Part shown: positions 14,276 to 24,900 of the stretch, piece by piece
How positions within the stretch are numbered: the stretch's first letter is position 1
Layout of the letters: every line of letters begins with the position of its first letter
NCBI GenBank assembly: GCA_002402315.1
Contig: DHFP01000133.1
Location: 1-25,375, forward strand
Length of the DNA: 25,375 bases
Direction of reading: 5' to 3'
Origin: Clostridiales bacterium UBA4821
GTDB taxonomy: Bacteria; Bacillota; Clostridia; Acetivibrionales; UBA4821
Program-made: the position numbers and the translations under genes
The notes under the pieces: generated by a model
What the model was told of the DNA's origin: nothing
Seen by the model: the letters and a program-made list of their open reading frames with translations, nothing else
Database searches by the model: none

Positions 14276-14458
14276 ATGTTAGTATAAGTATAAGTACTAG
14301 TACGAGATGAAAATATGAGCTTAGCGTGAAAAATAACTTACATAGTATACTCCAAGAAACTAGTGCACATAGCAGAGGTCAGGCATCTTATAAGTATCCA
14401 TTCCCAAAAAGTATGGTACATGAAAATGCAGAAATACATAGAAAACGGAGTCAAATGT

Positions 14459-17400
14459 ATGAGTTTGAGGTTAATATACGGCAGGGCCGGTAGTGGAAAA
14501 ACTCGCTTTTGCCTTAATGAAATCAAGTCAAGAATAACTGACGGCAGCACCAAGCCTTTAGTCCTGCTTGTCCCGGAGCAGTTCACCTTTCAAGCGGAAA
14601 GAGATCTGATCACTGTGCTTGAAACAGGCGGTATTCTCAAAACCGAAGTCCTGAGCTTCCGTCGTTTGGCCTTCAGAGTTTTCAATGAGGTGGGCGGCAT
14701 CACTTATCCACACATCCATTCTGCAGGTAAATGCATGATTATTTACAGAATTCTGGACAAAATGCGGGATAGCTTTAAGGTGTTTGGGAAATCTGCAGAC
14801 CGTCAAGGCTTTGTAAACACGTTGTCAACCTTGATTACCGAGTTAAAAAGATACAGCATAACCCCAGTTGCTCTAGAGAATGCGGCTAAAGGTCTTGAGG
14901 AAGAAAATCCCTTGAAGGATAAGCTTAATGAGCTCAATGCTGTTTATGCTGCTTTTGAAAAGACCCTTGCAGAACGGTACAGGGATTCAGATGATGACCT
15001 GACCATCGCTTCGCAAAAACTTGCCTCAGCAACTCTTTATGATGGTGCGGAAATCTGGATTGATGGTTTTGCTGGTTTTACCCCCCAGGAATTCAAGATT
15101 ATCGGGCGGCTTATGCAAAAGGCGGAGAGGGTCAATATCAGTTTCTGTATAGACTGCATGGAGAGTGAGGGAGCTTCGGGCGGAATTGACATTTTTTCAG
15201 CTGTTAAAGGTGCCTATAGAAAGCTTAACAGTATTGCAAAGGAGAATGATTTAAAAATAGAGCCGGCTATTTACCTGAATGATACACCATTGTTTCGCTT
15301 CAAGAGCAGTCCTGAATTATCTCATCTTGAACAAAATTTGAATGCTTATCCATATAAAAGCTATGTAGAAAAGACAAAAGACATATCACTTTTTTCTTCT
15401 GTTAATATTTTTATGGAGATTGAAGCTGCTGCAAGGGACATTGTTGGTCAGTGCCGGGATTTAGGGTTGCGTTACCGTGACATTGCCGTGGTTACAAGAA
15501 ACTTAGCCGGATACGAAAAGCTGATTGAAGTTATTTTTGCAGAATACAATATCCCTTGCTTTATTGATAAGAAAATAGACATTACAAATCATCCTCTGGT
15601 GAGATTGATTCTTTCTATGCTGGATATTTTTAATGAAAATTGGTCCTATGAGTCAGTGTTTCGATACCTGAAATCCGGCTTGACAGGTGTTGACAGAAGC
15701 AGTATAGACCAGCTTGAAAACTATGTTCTTGCCTGTGGCATACGAGGCAGCCGATGGACAAATGAGCTTGACTGGAATATGAGCCCTGACCTTATTCCTG
15801 ACGAAAGAGAACTTGAGGTGCAAAGCAGTCTGCTTGAAAAAATCAACAAAATCAGAGCAGAGGTTTCGGGACCACTTCTGGAATTCAGAAAAAAAACAAA
15901 AGGCAGAAAGATGGTCTCTGAACTCTGCGAAGCTCTATATGATTTTCTTTGCAGTATTGGTGTACCCGAGAGAATAGAAGTTAATATTGAGAATTTCAGA
16001 AATAGTGGAAACCTGATCCTTGCAACCGAGTATTCCCAAGTATGGAATATTGTCATGGAGATTTTTGATCAGGCAGTAGAAGTTATGGGAGATGAAACCT
16101 TTGGTATAGAACGGTTTTCCAATGTATTAAAAATCGGATTCAATGAATACAAAGCAGGGCTGATACCTGTCTCTCTGGATCAGGTGCTGGTAGGGAGTGT
16201 GGAGCGTTCAAAAAGTCATGAAATTAAAGCATTGTATATCCTCGGAGTTAATGATGGGGTATTCCCATCCTCGGCAGTTGAGGAAGGAATTCTATCAGAT
16301 CAGGATCGGGCAATTTTGAACAATGCAGGAATTGAGCTGGCTAGTGACGCAAAGACACAAGTCTTTGACGAACAATATTTGGTTTACAGGGCACTTACTA
16401 CGGCTGGAAGCTATTTAAGGATCAGCTGGTCTATTGCCGATAATGAAGGCAGAACGCTTCGTCCTTCCATGATTATTTCGAGGCTCCGAAAGCTGTTTCC
16501 GGCCATTTCTCAAACCAGCAATATTTTAAAAGCTGAATCCGGATTGGATGAAGCGGGGCTGATATCCGGAAGGAATTCTGCATTTAAAACTATGGTTTCG
16601 GTTTTACGTCAAAGGGCTGACGGGAAGAATATACCGCCTTTATGGCAGGGTGTATACCGCTGGTATGCGGCACAGGACGAGTGGAAACAAAAATGTCTGG
16701 CTGCGAGGACTGCTTTTCAGTATAAAAATCTTGCACAGCCGGTTAGTAGTGACAAAATTGCTGCTCTTTACGGAGAACCTGCCTATTCCAGTGTGTCACG
16801 GCTGGAGAAATATACGGCATGTCCCTTTGCTTTTTATGTTCAGTATGGGTTGGGAGCGAGGGATAGGAAGGTATTCCGCTTGAGTCCTCCCGATGTTGGA
16901 ACCTTTATGCATGCTGTAATAGAACGATTTTCCAGACTGGTTGCCCAAGGGGATATTGTTGCTCTTGAGCTTGCGGGCTTGAAGGAAATGCTGACCCATG
17001 CGGTTGAGGTTCTCAGGCTTGCGATAGGGCTTGAAAAATATCAGGCTGTTTATTTAGAAGACCTTAATAATATTGACTCCATACTTAATCTGACAGAGTA
17101 TAATTCTCTTCATGAAACATCCTTGGAAAACTCACCATCCTGGGATAGGCTTTTTAATGCACTGCAAGCCCTGGAGTTTACGACACTTCCTCACAGCGGC
17201 AAGGAGGTTGACAAGGAGAAGCAGGAATATGTAAAGAAAATCAGGGATGATGTAAAGACAAGAATTAAAAAGCTTCGAGACAAAATAATTCAGGCAGATT
17301 CTAATGAAACCTTGAAGGATCTGAAAACCCTCTATCCAATGATGAAATGTCTGGCAAATCTGGTGACAGAATTTACAAAAAGATATTCGGAAAAAAAGAG

Positions 17401-20083
17401 CCGAAAGTCGGTAGTGGATTTTAATGATCTTGAGCACTTCTGTCTGGAAATCTTGTCTGAGCAAGGAGAAGACTTAAAGCTCAGACCATCCAAAACAGCT
17501 TTTTGCTATAGGGAACGCTATGCTGAAATTATGGTGGATGAGTATCAGGATAGCAACATGGTGCAGGAAATCATGATCAGTATGATTTCTAAAGCTGATA
17601 CCGATAAGCCAAATGTTTTTATGGTGGGGGATGTAAAGCAGAGTATATACCGTTTCAGACAAGCAAAGCCTGAGCTGTTCATGAATAAATACAATACATA
17701 TTCTATGGACAAGGGAAGCTCCTGCAGGAAGATATTATTATTTAAAAATTTCAGAAGCCGCAAGGAAGTTGTGGATGCTGTTAATTTTATATTTAAGCAG
17801 ATTATGTCAGTCAGTGTGGGTGAATTAAGCTATACCGATACCGAAGCCTTGAATCCTGGGGCTGTATTTGCTGTGAATGAAATGGAGACCTCGATAATTG
17901 GGGGAGAAGCAGAGCTTCTTCTCATTCAGACCGGAGGCACAGACCATTCTATTTCTTCAGAGGAGGATGCTGCAGAATTGCAGGAAGACGACCAAGGGTC
18001 GGAGGAAGATGAGGAAATACTGGATAATGTCCAATGTGAGGCAAGACTTGTGGCTAAAAGAATCCATGAGCTTATGCTGCCCGATGAGAATGGTAAGAAC
18101 TTCTGCGTTTTTGACAAAGGCAGGAAAGAGTATAGGAAAGTAGAGTTCAGAGATATTGTTATTCTCTTGCGTACCACAAAGAATTGGTCGGATATGTTTA
18201 TGGAAGAGCTTTCCATGCAAGGAATTCCGGTCTTTGCCGATACCGGTACAGGTTTCTTTAAAACAATTGAAGTTCAGGTGATACTGTCACTGTTGCAGAT
18301 TATTGACAATCCGCTTCAGGATATTCCGCTGCTATCGGTGCTTCGTTCTCCTATAGTCGGCTTTTCTACAGATGAACTGGCCGAGCTGAGACTTGCGGAC
18401 CTGAGGGCGTCGCTTTTTGACGCATTGCTGAAGCTGATGGAGTGTGAACAGGGCAATGCTTTTAAAAAGGCAGCTGCATTTATGAAGAACCTTCAAAGAT
18501 GGAGGGATATGTCGCTGTATATGTCAACCGATCAGCTCCTGTGGCTTCTCTATAATGAAACAGGCTATTACGGGATGGTGGGAGCCATGCCGGCAGGAGA
18601 GCAGCGGCAGGCGAATTTGAGAATCCTGTTTGAGAGGGCAAGACAATTTGAAGAAACCAGCTACAAGGGGTTATTCAACTTCATCAGCTTTGTTGATAAG
18701 TTAAAAGGCAGTAAGGGTGATATGGGAAGTGCCAAAATCCTTGGTGAGAATGATAATGTAGTACGCATCATGAGTATTCACAAAAGTAAGGGGCTGGAAT
18801 TTCCTGTAGTGATACTTTCCGGCTGCGGAAAGAAGTTTAATCTGCAGGATATGAATAAAAGCATTTTGCTCCATCAGGAATTGGGCTTCGGTCCTGATGT
18901 GGTGGATTACAAGATACGACTTTCATATCCATCTGCTCCAAAGCAGGCTATCAGAGAGAAAATAAAAACGGAGACGCTGTCTGAGGAAATGCGAATCCTT
19001 TATGTTGCCCTAACAAGAGCCCGTGAAAAGCTGATTATAACTGGAGTGGTAGGTGATGTTTCGAAAGCTGTAGCGAAATGGTCAAGAGGTGCTGCTAGTG
19101 GTCATGAAAAACTTCCGGAATATGAAATGCTGAAGGGCATCAGATATCTTGACTGGATTGGTCCAGCTCTGCTCAGACACAAAGACTGTGGCAGCTTGCG
19201 TGACTATAATAGCCAACAGCTAATAGCCGACAGCCAACAGTTGGATGACCCTTCTGTTTGGCGTGTAAGGGTGTGGAATAAAAGTGATATCTTAAGCAGC
19301 AAGGCTGCAGAGGAGAAAGAGGAAAGCGAATTCATTCAGTGGCTGGATAGCGTTGAGGCTTCAAAGGAAGACTTTGAGTTTTCGGAAGAAATCGCAAGGT
19401 GGTTGAGCTGGGATTATGCCTATACAAAGACTTCTAAGGTGCCTGCCAAGGTTTCGGTTACCGAATTGAAAAGAAGATTTGATGCAGAGCTTGCGGGTGA
19501 GGCTGGAGCCTTTCCGGAATATCTGCCGATTCTGGTCAAGAGACCTAAGTTCCTTGAGGAAAAGAAGGGCTTGAGTGCTGCTGAGGCAGGTACTGCGTTA
19601 CACTTTGTTATGCAACGGCTTAATTATCATCAAGAGGATATTAAAGCACAGATTGACCAAATGGTTGCAAAGGATTTATTGACCGAACAACAGGCACAAA
19701 GTGTAGATGTGAACAGAATCAGTAGATTCCTTGGTTCGCCTTTGGGTAAGAGGATGATTGCTTCAGAAAGCGTAAATAGAGAAGTGCCGTTTAATATTGA
19801 GATACCTTGTCATGAGCTATACAAGGATATGAGGGACGAGGCGTGCCGAGGCGAGACTCTGCTGCTTCAGGGCGTTATCGACTGTTACTTTGAGGAAGCG
19901 GATGGTATTGTGCTGCTGGATTATAAGACGGATTATGTGCCGGCAGGTAAGACTGAGATGATTAGGGAGAGGTACAGGGTGCAGATTAACTATTATGCCA
20001 GGGCACTGGAAATGTTGACCGGGAAGAAGGTCAAGGAGAAGTATATATATTTATTTTGGAATGGGAAAGTGCTGGAGTTTTGA
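14459..20083 (+). CDS. addB/addA: AddB-AddA chimera: N-terminal AddB fused in frame to C-terminal AddA
   Basis: The ATG at 14459 has GGAG at 14447-14450. Residues 1-~830 are AddB: MSLRLIYGRAGSGKTRFC (Walker A), LVLLVPEQFTFQAERDL, YILGVNDGVFP, and TACPFAFYVQYGL, whose C788 matches the first Fe-S cysteine. PPDVGTFMHAVIERFSRLV follows. Near 16945-16990 the sequence changes to AddA: VVDFNDLEHFCLEIL, Walker B IMVDEYQDSN, GDVKQSIYRFRQAKP, LFKNFRSRKEV, IMSIHKSKGLEFPVVIL, LYVALTRAREKL, then the nuclease (GTALHFVM, QGVID, VLLDYKTDYV). AddB is normally about 1150 residues and AddA about 1230. So some 330 residues of AddB (other three Fe-S cysteines and nuclease) and some 200 of AddA (Walker A) are missing. 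AddAB resects double-strand breaks and degrades linear DNA. This chimera lacks the AddA ATP site and the AddB nuclease. It could be a true deletion or an assembly deletion. Confidence 0.9.
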   Translation: MSLRLIYGRAGSGKTRFCLNEIKSRITDGSTKPLVLLVPEQFTFQAERDLITVLETGGILKTEVLSFRRLAFRVFNEVGGITYPHIHSAGKCMIIYRILDKMRDSFKVFGKSADRQGFVNTLSTLITELKRYSITPVALENAAKGLEEENPLKDKLNELNAVYAAFEKTLAERYRDSDDDLTIASQKLASATLYDGAEIWIDGFAGFTPQEFKIIGRLMQKAERVNISFCIDCMESEGASGGIDIFSAVKGAYRKLNSIAKENDLKIEPAIYLNDTPLFRFKSSPELSHLEQNLNAYPYKSYVEKTKDISLFSSVNIFMEIEAAARDIVGQCRDLGLRYRDIAVVTRNLAGYEKLIEVIFAEYNIPCFIDKKIDITNHPLVRLILSMLDIFNENWSYESVFRYLKSGLTGVDRSSIDQLENYVLACGIRGSRWTNELDWNMSPDLIPDERELEVQSSLLEKINKIRAEVSGPLLEFRKKTKGRKMVSELCEALYDFLCSIGVPERIEVNIENFRNSGNLILATEYSQVWNIVMEIFDQAVEVMGDETFGIERFSNVLKIGFNEYKAGLIPVSLDQVLVGSVERSKSHEIKALYILGVNDGVFPSSAVEEGILSDQDRAILNNAGIELASDAKTQVFDEQYLVYRALTTAGSYLRISWSIADNEGRTLRPSMIISRLRKLFPAISQTSNILKAESGLDEAGLISGRNSAFKTMVSVLRQRADGKNIPPLWQGVYRWYAAQDEWKQKCLAARTAFQYKNLAQPVSSDKIAALYGEPAYSSVSRLEKYTACPFAFYVQYGLGARDRKVFRLSPPDVGTFMHAVIERFSRLVAQGDIVALELAGLKEMLTHAVEVLRLAIGLEKYQAVYLEDLNNIDSILNLTEYNSLHETSLENSPSWDRLFNALQALEFTTLPHSGKEVDKEKQEYVKKIRDDVKTRIKKLRDKIIQADSNETLKDLKTLYPMMKCLANLVTEFTKRYSEKKSRKSVVDFNDLEHFCLEILSEQGEDLKLRPSKTAFCYRERYAEIMVDEYQDSNMVQEIMISMISKADTDKPNVFMVGDVKQSIYRFRQAKPELFMNKYNTYSMDKGSSCRKILLFKNFRSRKEVVDAVNFIFKQIMSVSVGELSYTDTEALNPGAVFAVNEMETSIIGGEAELLLIQTGGTDHSISSEEDAAELQEDDQGSEEDEEILDNVQCEARLVAKRIHELMLPDENGKNFCVFDKGRKEYRKVEFRDIVILLRTTKNWSDMFMEELSMQGIPVFADTGTGFFKTIEVQVILSLLQIIDNPLQDIPLLSVLRSPIVGFSTDELAELRLADLRASLFDALLKLMECEQGNAFKKAAAFMKNLQRWRDMSLYMSTDQLLWLLYNETGYYGMVGAMPAGEQRQANLRILFERARQFEETSYKGLFNFISFVDKLKGSKGDMGSAKILGENDNVVRIMSIHKSKGLEFPVVILSGCGKKFNLQDMNKSILLHQELGFGPDVVDYKIRLSYPSAPKQAIREKIKTETLSEEMRILYVALTRAREKLIITGVVGDVSKAVAKWSRGAASGHEKLPEYEMLKGIRYLDWIGPALLRHKDCGSLRDYNSQQLIADSQQLDDPSVWRVRVWNKSDILSSKAAEEKEESEFIQWLDSVEASKEDFEFSEEIARWLSWDYAYTKTSKVPAKVSVTELKRRFDAELAGEAGAFPEYLPILVKRPKFLEEKKGLSAAEAGTALHFVMQRLNYHQEDIKAQIDQMVAKDLLTEQQAQSVDVNRISRFLGSPLGKRMIASESVNREVPFNIEIPCHELYKDMRDEACRGETLLLQGVIDCYFEEADGIVLLDYKTDYVPAGKTEMIRERYRVQINYYARALEMLTGKKVKEKYIYLFWNGKVLEF

Positions 20084-20143
20084 TTTGATGTTGGGTTGAT
20101 AATTAACTGAGCTGAATAAATGTATTAAAACACATAAAGTTCG

Positions 20144-20171
20144 TGGACTTTCGTGAAAATAGTGATATACT
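20144..20171 (+). promoter_or_regulatory. Candidate promoter for the DUF4143 ATPase
   Basis: TGGACT (20144-20149), a 16-nt spacer and TATACT (20166-20171) lie 30 nt before the GTG start. A small AAAGT/ACTTT inverted repeat overlaps the -35. The element strengths are modest. Confidence 0.3.
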
Positions 20172-20201
20172 TTGTTTATATTATTGTTGGAGGTGTTATT
20201 T

Positions 20202-21506
20202 GTGATAAGAGAGGCCATTAAAGATTTAATTAAATGGAAAGATGGAGATCATAGAAAACCTTTAATAATCCGTGGAGCAAGACAGGTAGGCAAAACTTGG
20301 ATTATGAAGGAGTTTGGGAGAACACATTATGAAAAGCTTGCATATATAAATTTTGATAATAACGAACGAATGGAAAGCTTATTTAGTGGTAATCTTGATA
20401 TTTCACGAATAATAACATCTCTTCAAATTGAATCGGGTGTTACAATAGAAGCCAATAATACACTAATTATTTTTGATGAGGTACAAGAGGTACCTCGAGC
20501 ATTAACCTCATTAAAATATTTTTGTGAGAATGCACCGAAGTATCATATAGTTGCTGCAGGATCATTACTTGGTGTAGCACTCCATCACGGAACATCATTT
20601 CCTGTGGGCAAGGTTGATTTTATGGAGCTGTATCCGCTAAGCTTCATAGAATTTTTGAATGCTACTGGAAATGAAAATTTAACAAGCCTTTTAAAAGATA
20701 AAGATTTTGAGCTTATTACAAGCTTTAAGGGTAAATACATTGACCTTTTAAAGCAATATTATTATATTGGTGGAATGCCTGAGGCAGTCAGCAGATTTAT
20801 TGAAACACAGGATTATACTGTTGTTCGTGAAGTGCAAAATCGTTTACTTATGGCATATGAGCAGGATTTTTCAAAGCATGCTCCAAATGAAGCTGTTCCA
20901 AGAATAAGAATGCTCTGGACATCAATCCCAGCTCAGCTTGCAAAGGAAAACCGAAAGTTTGTATATGGTCTTATTCGTCAAGGAGCAAGAGCAAGGGAGT
21001 ATGAGCTTGCAATGCAATGGCTTCTTGACTGTGGCTTGATTTACAAAGTAGGTAAGATAACAAAGCCTGGTATGCCGCTTATGGCATACCAAGATTTTAA
21101 TGCATTTAAGCTGTTTGTTTTAGATGTAGGCTTACTATCAGCTATGAGTGGTCTTGATATAAAATCACTTTTAGAGGGCAACAGAGTTTTTGAAGAATTT
21201 AAAGGAGCATTGACTGAGCAATATGTACTTCAGCAGTTAATAACCAATAAGGATATAACACCTTTTTACTGGAGTGCTGAAAAGTCAAACGGTGAAATTG
21301 ATTTTGTTTTCCAAAGTGGAATGGCTATTGTTCCGCTTGAGGTAAAGGCGGCTGAAAACCTACAAGCTAAAAGCTTGAAAAGTTACTGTTTAAGGTACGA
21401 GCCAAAGTATGTAATTCGCACATCAATGTCCGATTATAGAAAAGAGGAGCGGCTAACTAACCTTCCACTATATGCGATTAACGGTATCTTAAATATCCTG
21501 GAATAA
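20202..21506 (+). CDS. AAA ATPase with C-terminal DUF4143 domain
   Basis: The 434-residue protein starts at GTG 20202, chosen because GGAGGT (20189-20194) lies 7 nt upstream. The longer TTG start at 20172 has no RBS. Walker A is GARQVGKT (residues 25-32), Walker B is LIIFDEVQ near residue 90, and a sensor-like VAAGSLLGVAL follows. The C-terminal half is DUF4143: EFKGALTEQYVLQQL, then NGEIDFVFQSG...VPLEVKAAENLQAKSLKSY. The E-x-D...E-x-K pattern recalls a PD-(D/E)xK fold. Such proteins are widespread in bacteria and archaea, often in multiple copies, with no settled function; a nucleic-acid or toxin-antitoxin-like role has been suggested. It stands alone, 118 bp after the addB/addA ORF. Confidence 0.88.
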   Translation: MIREAIKDLIKWKDGDHRKPLIIRGARQVGKTWIMKEFGRTHYEKLAYINFDNNERMESLFSGNLDISRIITSLQIESGVTIEANNTLIIFDEVQEVPRALTSLKYFCENAPKYHIVAAGSLLGVALHHGTSFPVGKVDFMELYPLSFIEFLNATGNENLTSLLKDKDFELITSFKGKYIDLLKQYYYIGGMPEAVSRFIETQDYTVVREVQNRLLMAYEQDFSKHAPNEAVPRIRMLWTSIPAQLAKENRKFVYGLIRQGARAREYELAMQWLLDCGLIYKVGKITKPGMPLMAYQDFNAFKLFVLDVGLLSAMSGLDIKSLLEGNRVFEEFKGALTEQYVLQQLITNKDITPFYWSAEKSNGEIDFVFQSGMAIVPLEVKAAENLQAKSLKSYCLRYEPKYVIRTSMSDYRKEERLTNLPLYAINGILNILE

Positions 21507-21510
21507 TGTC

Positions 21511-21575
21511 CATAAAAAAACAGAAGATAGGGGAAATATAGATGAATTATTTTTGTTTTCACTTGTTTTTTTATG
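21511..21575 (+). terminator. Weak AT-rich inverted repeat after the ATPase gene
   Basis: CATAAAAAAACA at 21511-21522 and TGTTTTTTTATG at 21564-21575 are perfect complements (12 bp), with a 41-nt loop. The position after the stop suggests a terminator, but the long loop and A/T stem make it weak. Confidence 0.35.
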
Positions 21576-21717
21576 AAATATTATGTATCGTATGGGTAGA
21601 GTATCAAAAGCTAATTTATATCTTAAGCATTTATAAATTCATAAGTTACTACTAATTGAGAAAAATACGGGATTGTTTTGCCCGGAGGTGTTCTCTTTAA
21701 AAAAGGAGGTGTTTTCG

Positions 21718-21831
21718 ATGGGAGACAAAAGTATTAGAAAAGATGATAAAAAGAAAAAGAAGCCAAAGAAAGTTACTGCTGCTCCAACTTCCATATCATC
21801 GATTGTAAAGAAACCTGAAGAAACAAAGTAG
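21718..21831 (+). CDS. Lysine-rich 37-residue small protein
   Basis: The ATG at 21718 follows AAAGGAGGTG (21702-21711) at ideal spacing. The frame reads MGDKSIRKDDKKKKKPKK, then VTAAPTSISSIVKKPEETK and a TAG at 21829-21831. It is highly basic, probably disordered, and too short for most gene callers. A near-identical GGAGGTGTT occurs twice (21684-21692 and 21705-21713), so the RBS is duplicated. Lys-rich small proteins like this might bind RNA, ribosomes or DNA, but the function is unknown. The excellent RBS and a clean stop are the main evidence. It sits alone between the ATPase gene and the secreted propeller gene. Confidence 0.55.
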   Translation: MGDKSIRKDDKKKKKPKKVTAAPTSISSIVKKPEETK

Positions 21832-21915
21832 ATAAATTCATATAGAATAATATTTAATTTCATATTTGGATTGGTTTGAAAATGTGTCATATACCAGCAT
21901 ATCAAGGGGAATTAT

Positions 21916-24900
21916 ATGAGAAAATTATATAAAGCAATACTTATTTCAGCGGCAATTGCTACCTTTGGATTTTTTTGGGGAACGGCAAATATATATGCAC
22001 AGATATCTTCAGTTGTGCCAAGCAGTGTCACAGCGGCAACAACTTTTCAGGCAATAGCTAAGGACGGAGTAGGAAATTATTATGTTGCTTATAGTGCAAC
22101 TTATAATGAATATTCACATATTTTTGTAAGAAAGAGTTCAGACTTAATATCCTGGCAGTATTGGGATGGATCTTCATTTGTATTTTCAGGCAATCCTGAG
22201 GTTCCGATAGAATCTATAGGAAACTATTCACAAAGCAGACCTGCAATAGAAGTAGACAGCAGCAATAATGTATATGTTATGTGGCATGGCTCTGATGCAT
22301 CATCAGCAGCATATATGCAGATAAAGTACAGCAAATATAATGGAAGCATATGGACCGAGTCGGTAAATATAACGTCCGGGAACTATAATCAAGCGTATGT
22401 ATCTTTAGCAGTAGATAATACTAATACTATATTTGCGGTATGGTATGGAAATGACGCGGCATCAGCAATATATAATCAAATAAGATATAGCAAATATAAC
22501 GGAAGCACATGGAGTACACCTTTAAATATAACATCCGGCAATTATTTCCAGAGCTGTCCGTCAATAGCAGTCGATAGCAGTAATAACGTATATGCGGTAT
22601 GGTATGGAACTGATACGATGTCACCAACATATAATCAGATAAGGTATAGCAAATATAACGGAAGTATATGGAGTGGGGCTACAAATATAACATCAGGCAA
22701 CTATACTCAATATAGTCCATCAATAGCAGTAGATGGAAATAATAATGTATATGCGGTATGGCATGGAACTGATACAACGTCACAAACCTATACACAAATA
22801 AGGTATAGTAAATATAATGGAAGTACATGGAGTGGAGCTACAAATATAACGTCTGGCAGTTATTATCAGTATAGCCCTACAATAGCAGTGGATAGCAGCA
22901 ATAATAATGTATATTCGATTTGGTATGGAAAAAATGCAGCATCAGAATCGACTAATCAAATAAGATATAGCAAATATAATGGAAGTACTTGGAGTTCACC
23001 AATAAATGTAACATCAGGTAGCTTCGATCAAAAATATCCGTCTTTTGTTAAAGGAGAAATTACTGTTTCTTGGCAGGGAACTACCAGCTCAGCAGGTGTA
23101 TCAAGCAGTACTGCCGGAATTATGGCTTGCAGTCTTGTAGTACCATCGGCAGAAGCTATAACAGGAACTGATATTTCAGACAATGCAGATGGCCGGGATG
23201 TTCAGGTTACATTTAACGGTTCCTCTGATGAGACAAATATCAATGAATATAGAGTTATACTTGTTAAAAGCAAAGATTCAGGAGTCTTTGGTGAAAATGA
23301 AGCGGAAATATTAACCGGTTCAAAATATTTTAGTGTTTCCACAAGTGGAAATGGAAGTATTCATACCGTATCACTAGCTCAAACATCACAGGATAGTTCA
23401 GGTATGCCAATTGTAAGTGGTGAGCCGTATCAGATATTTGTTCTTGCAGTCGCAAAAAACGGATATATAAATAAATTATCATCAAGCACAAGCTGTCTGA
23501 CGCTGACAGTTTCGTCAACTGGAGAGCAGAAAAACAGAGTTGCAATGGATGCTTCCTCGCCAGGAGCAATTGTAAAAGACAATTCAAGTAATTATTATGT
23601 TGCATATGCAGCTACATACAATGGATATCAGCATATCTTTGTGAGAAAGAGTGATAATGGAGGACAGACTTGGAAACACTGGAATGGAACATCCTTTGAC
23701 ATATCAGGAGCTGAAATACCAATAGAAGCTACAGGAATCTATGCACAAAGTAAGCCATCAATAGCAATAGACAGCTTAAATAATGTATATGCCGTATGGT
23801 ATGGAACTGATGCACTATCAACAACATACACTCAAATAAAATATAGTAAATATAACGGAAGTGCATGGAGCACACCAATAAATTTAACGTCAGGCAGCTA
23901 TAATCAGTATAATCCTACAATAGCAATGGATAGTAATGATCATGCATATGTAGTATGGTATGGAACTGACACATCATCTTCAACTTATAATCAAATCAGA
24001 TACAGCAATTATAATGGAAGTACATGGAGCACACCGATAAATTTAACGTCAGGCAGCTATAATCAGTATAATCCTACAATAGTAGTTGATAGCAATAATA
24101 ATGTTTATTCGGCATGGTATGGAACTAACGCATCATCTTCAACGTATAATCAAATTAGATATAGTAAATATACCGGAAGTACATGGAGTGGACCTGCAGA
24201 TATAACATCGGGTAACTTCAATCAGTATAATCCGTCAATAACAGTTGATAGTAGTAATAATATTTATTTATCATGGCATGGAACAGATGCAGCATCACTA
24301 ACCTACTCACAAATAAAGTATAGCAAATATAATGGAACTACATGGAGTGGATCTGAAAATTTAACATCAGGTAATTATAATCAATCTGATTCATCAATAG
24401 CAGTGGATGAAAGTAATAATATATATGTGGTGTGGTATGGTAAAAATGCTTTATCAACAACATATACACAAATAAGTTACAGCAAATATGACGGAAGTAC
24501 ATGGAGTGAATCTGAAGATATAACATCTGGTGTATATAATCAAACTTATCCTTATCTTCTAAAAGATGAATTTACAGTTATTTGGCAGGGAACAACCGAT
24601 TCATTAGGAGTATCGAAAAGTTCTATTGGTATTATGTCTTACTTTAGCAATCCGGTTGCTACACCAACAGCAAGCCCTGCTGGTGGGGCATACAATGCTG
24701 CACAAAATGTAACATTAATCCAGGCTATCAATGCTGTGTCAACTTATTACACATTAGATGGAAGTATTCCGGATGATACAAAGACGGCTTACGTTGGAGC
24801 AATAAATGTAGACGGAGCAAACGGAGTAACAATAACGTTGAAAGCAGCGAGCTATGACGCTGTAGGTCATGTTAGTTCAGTATTAACTCAAAATTATATC

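Noticed and set aside
17926..18220. Antisense open frames of about 90 codons inside the addB/addA ORF
   Set aside because: The plus-strand frame has clear helicase motifs throughout, and the antisense frames have no recognisable protein features.
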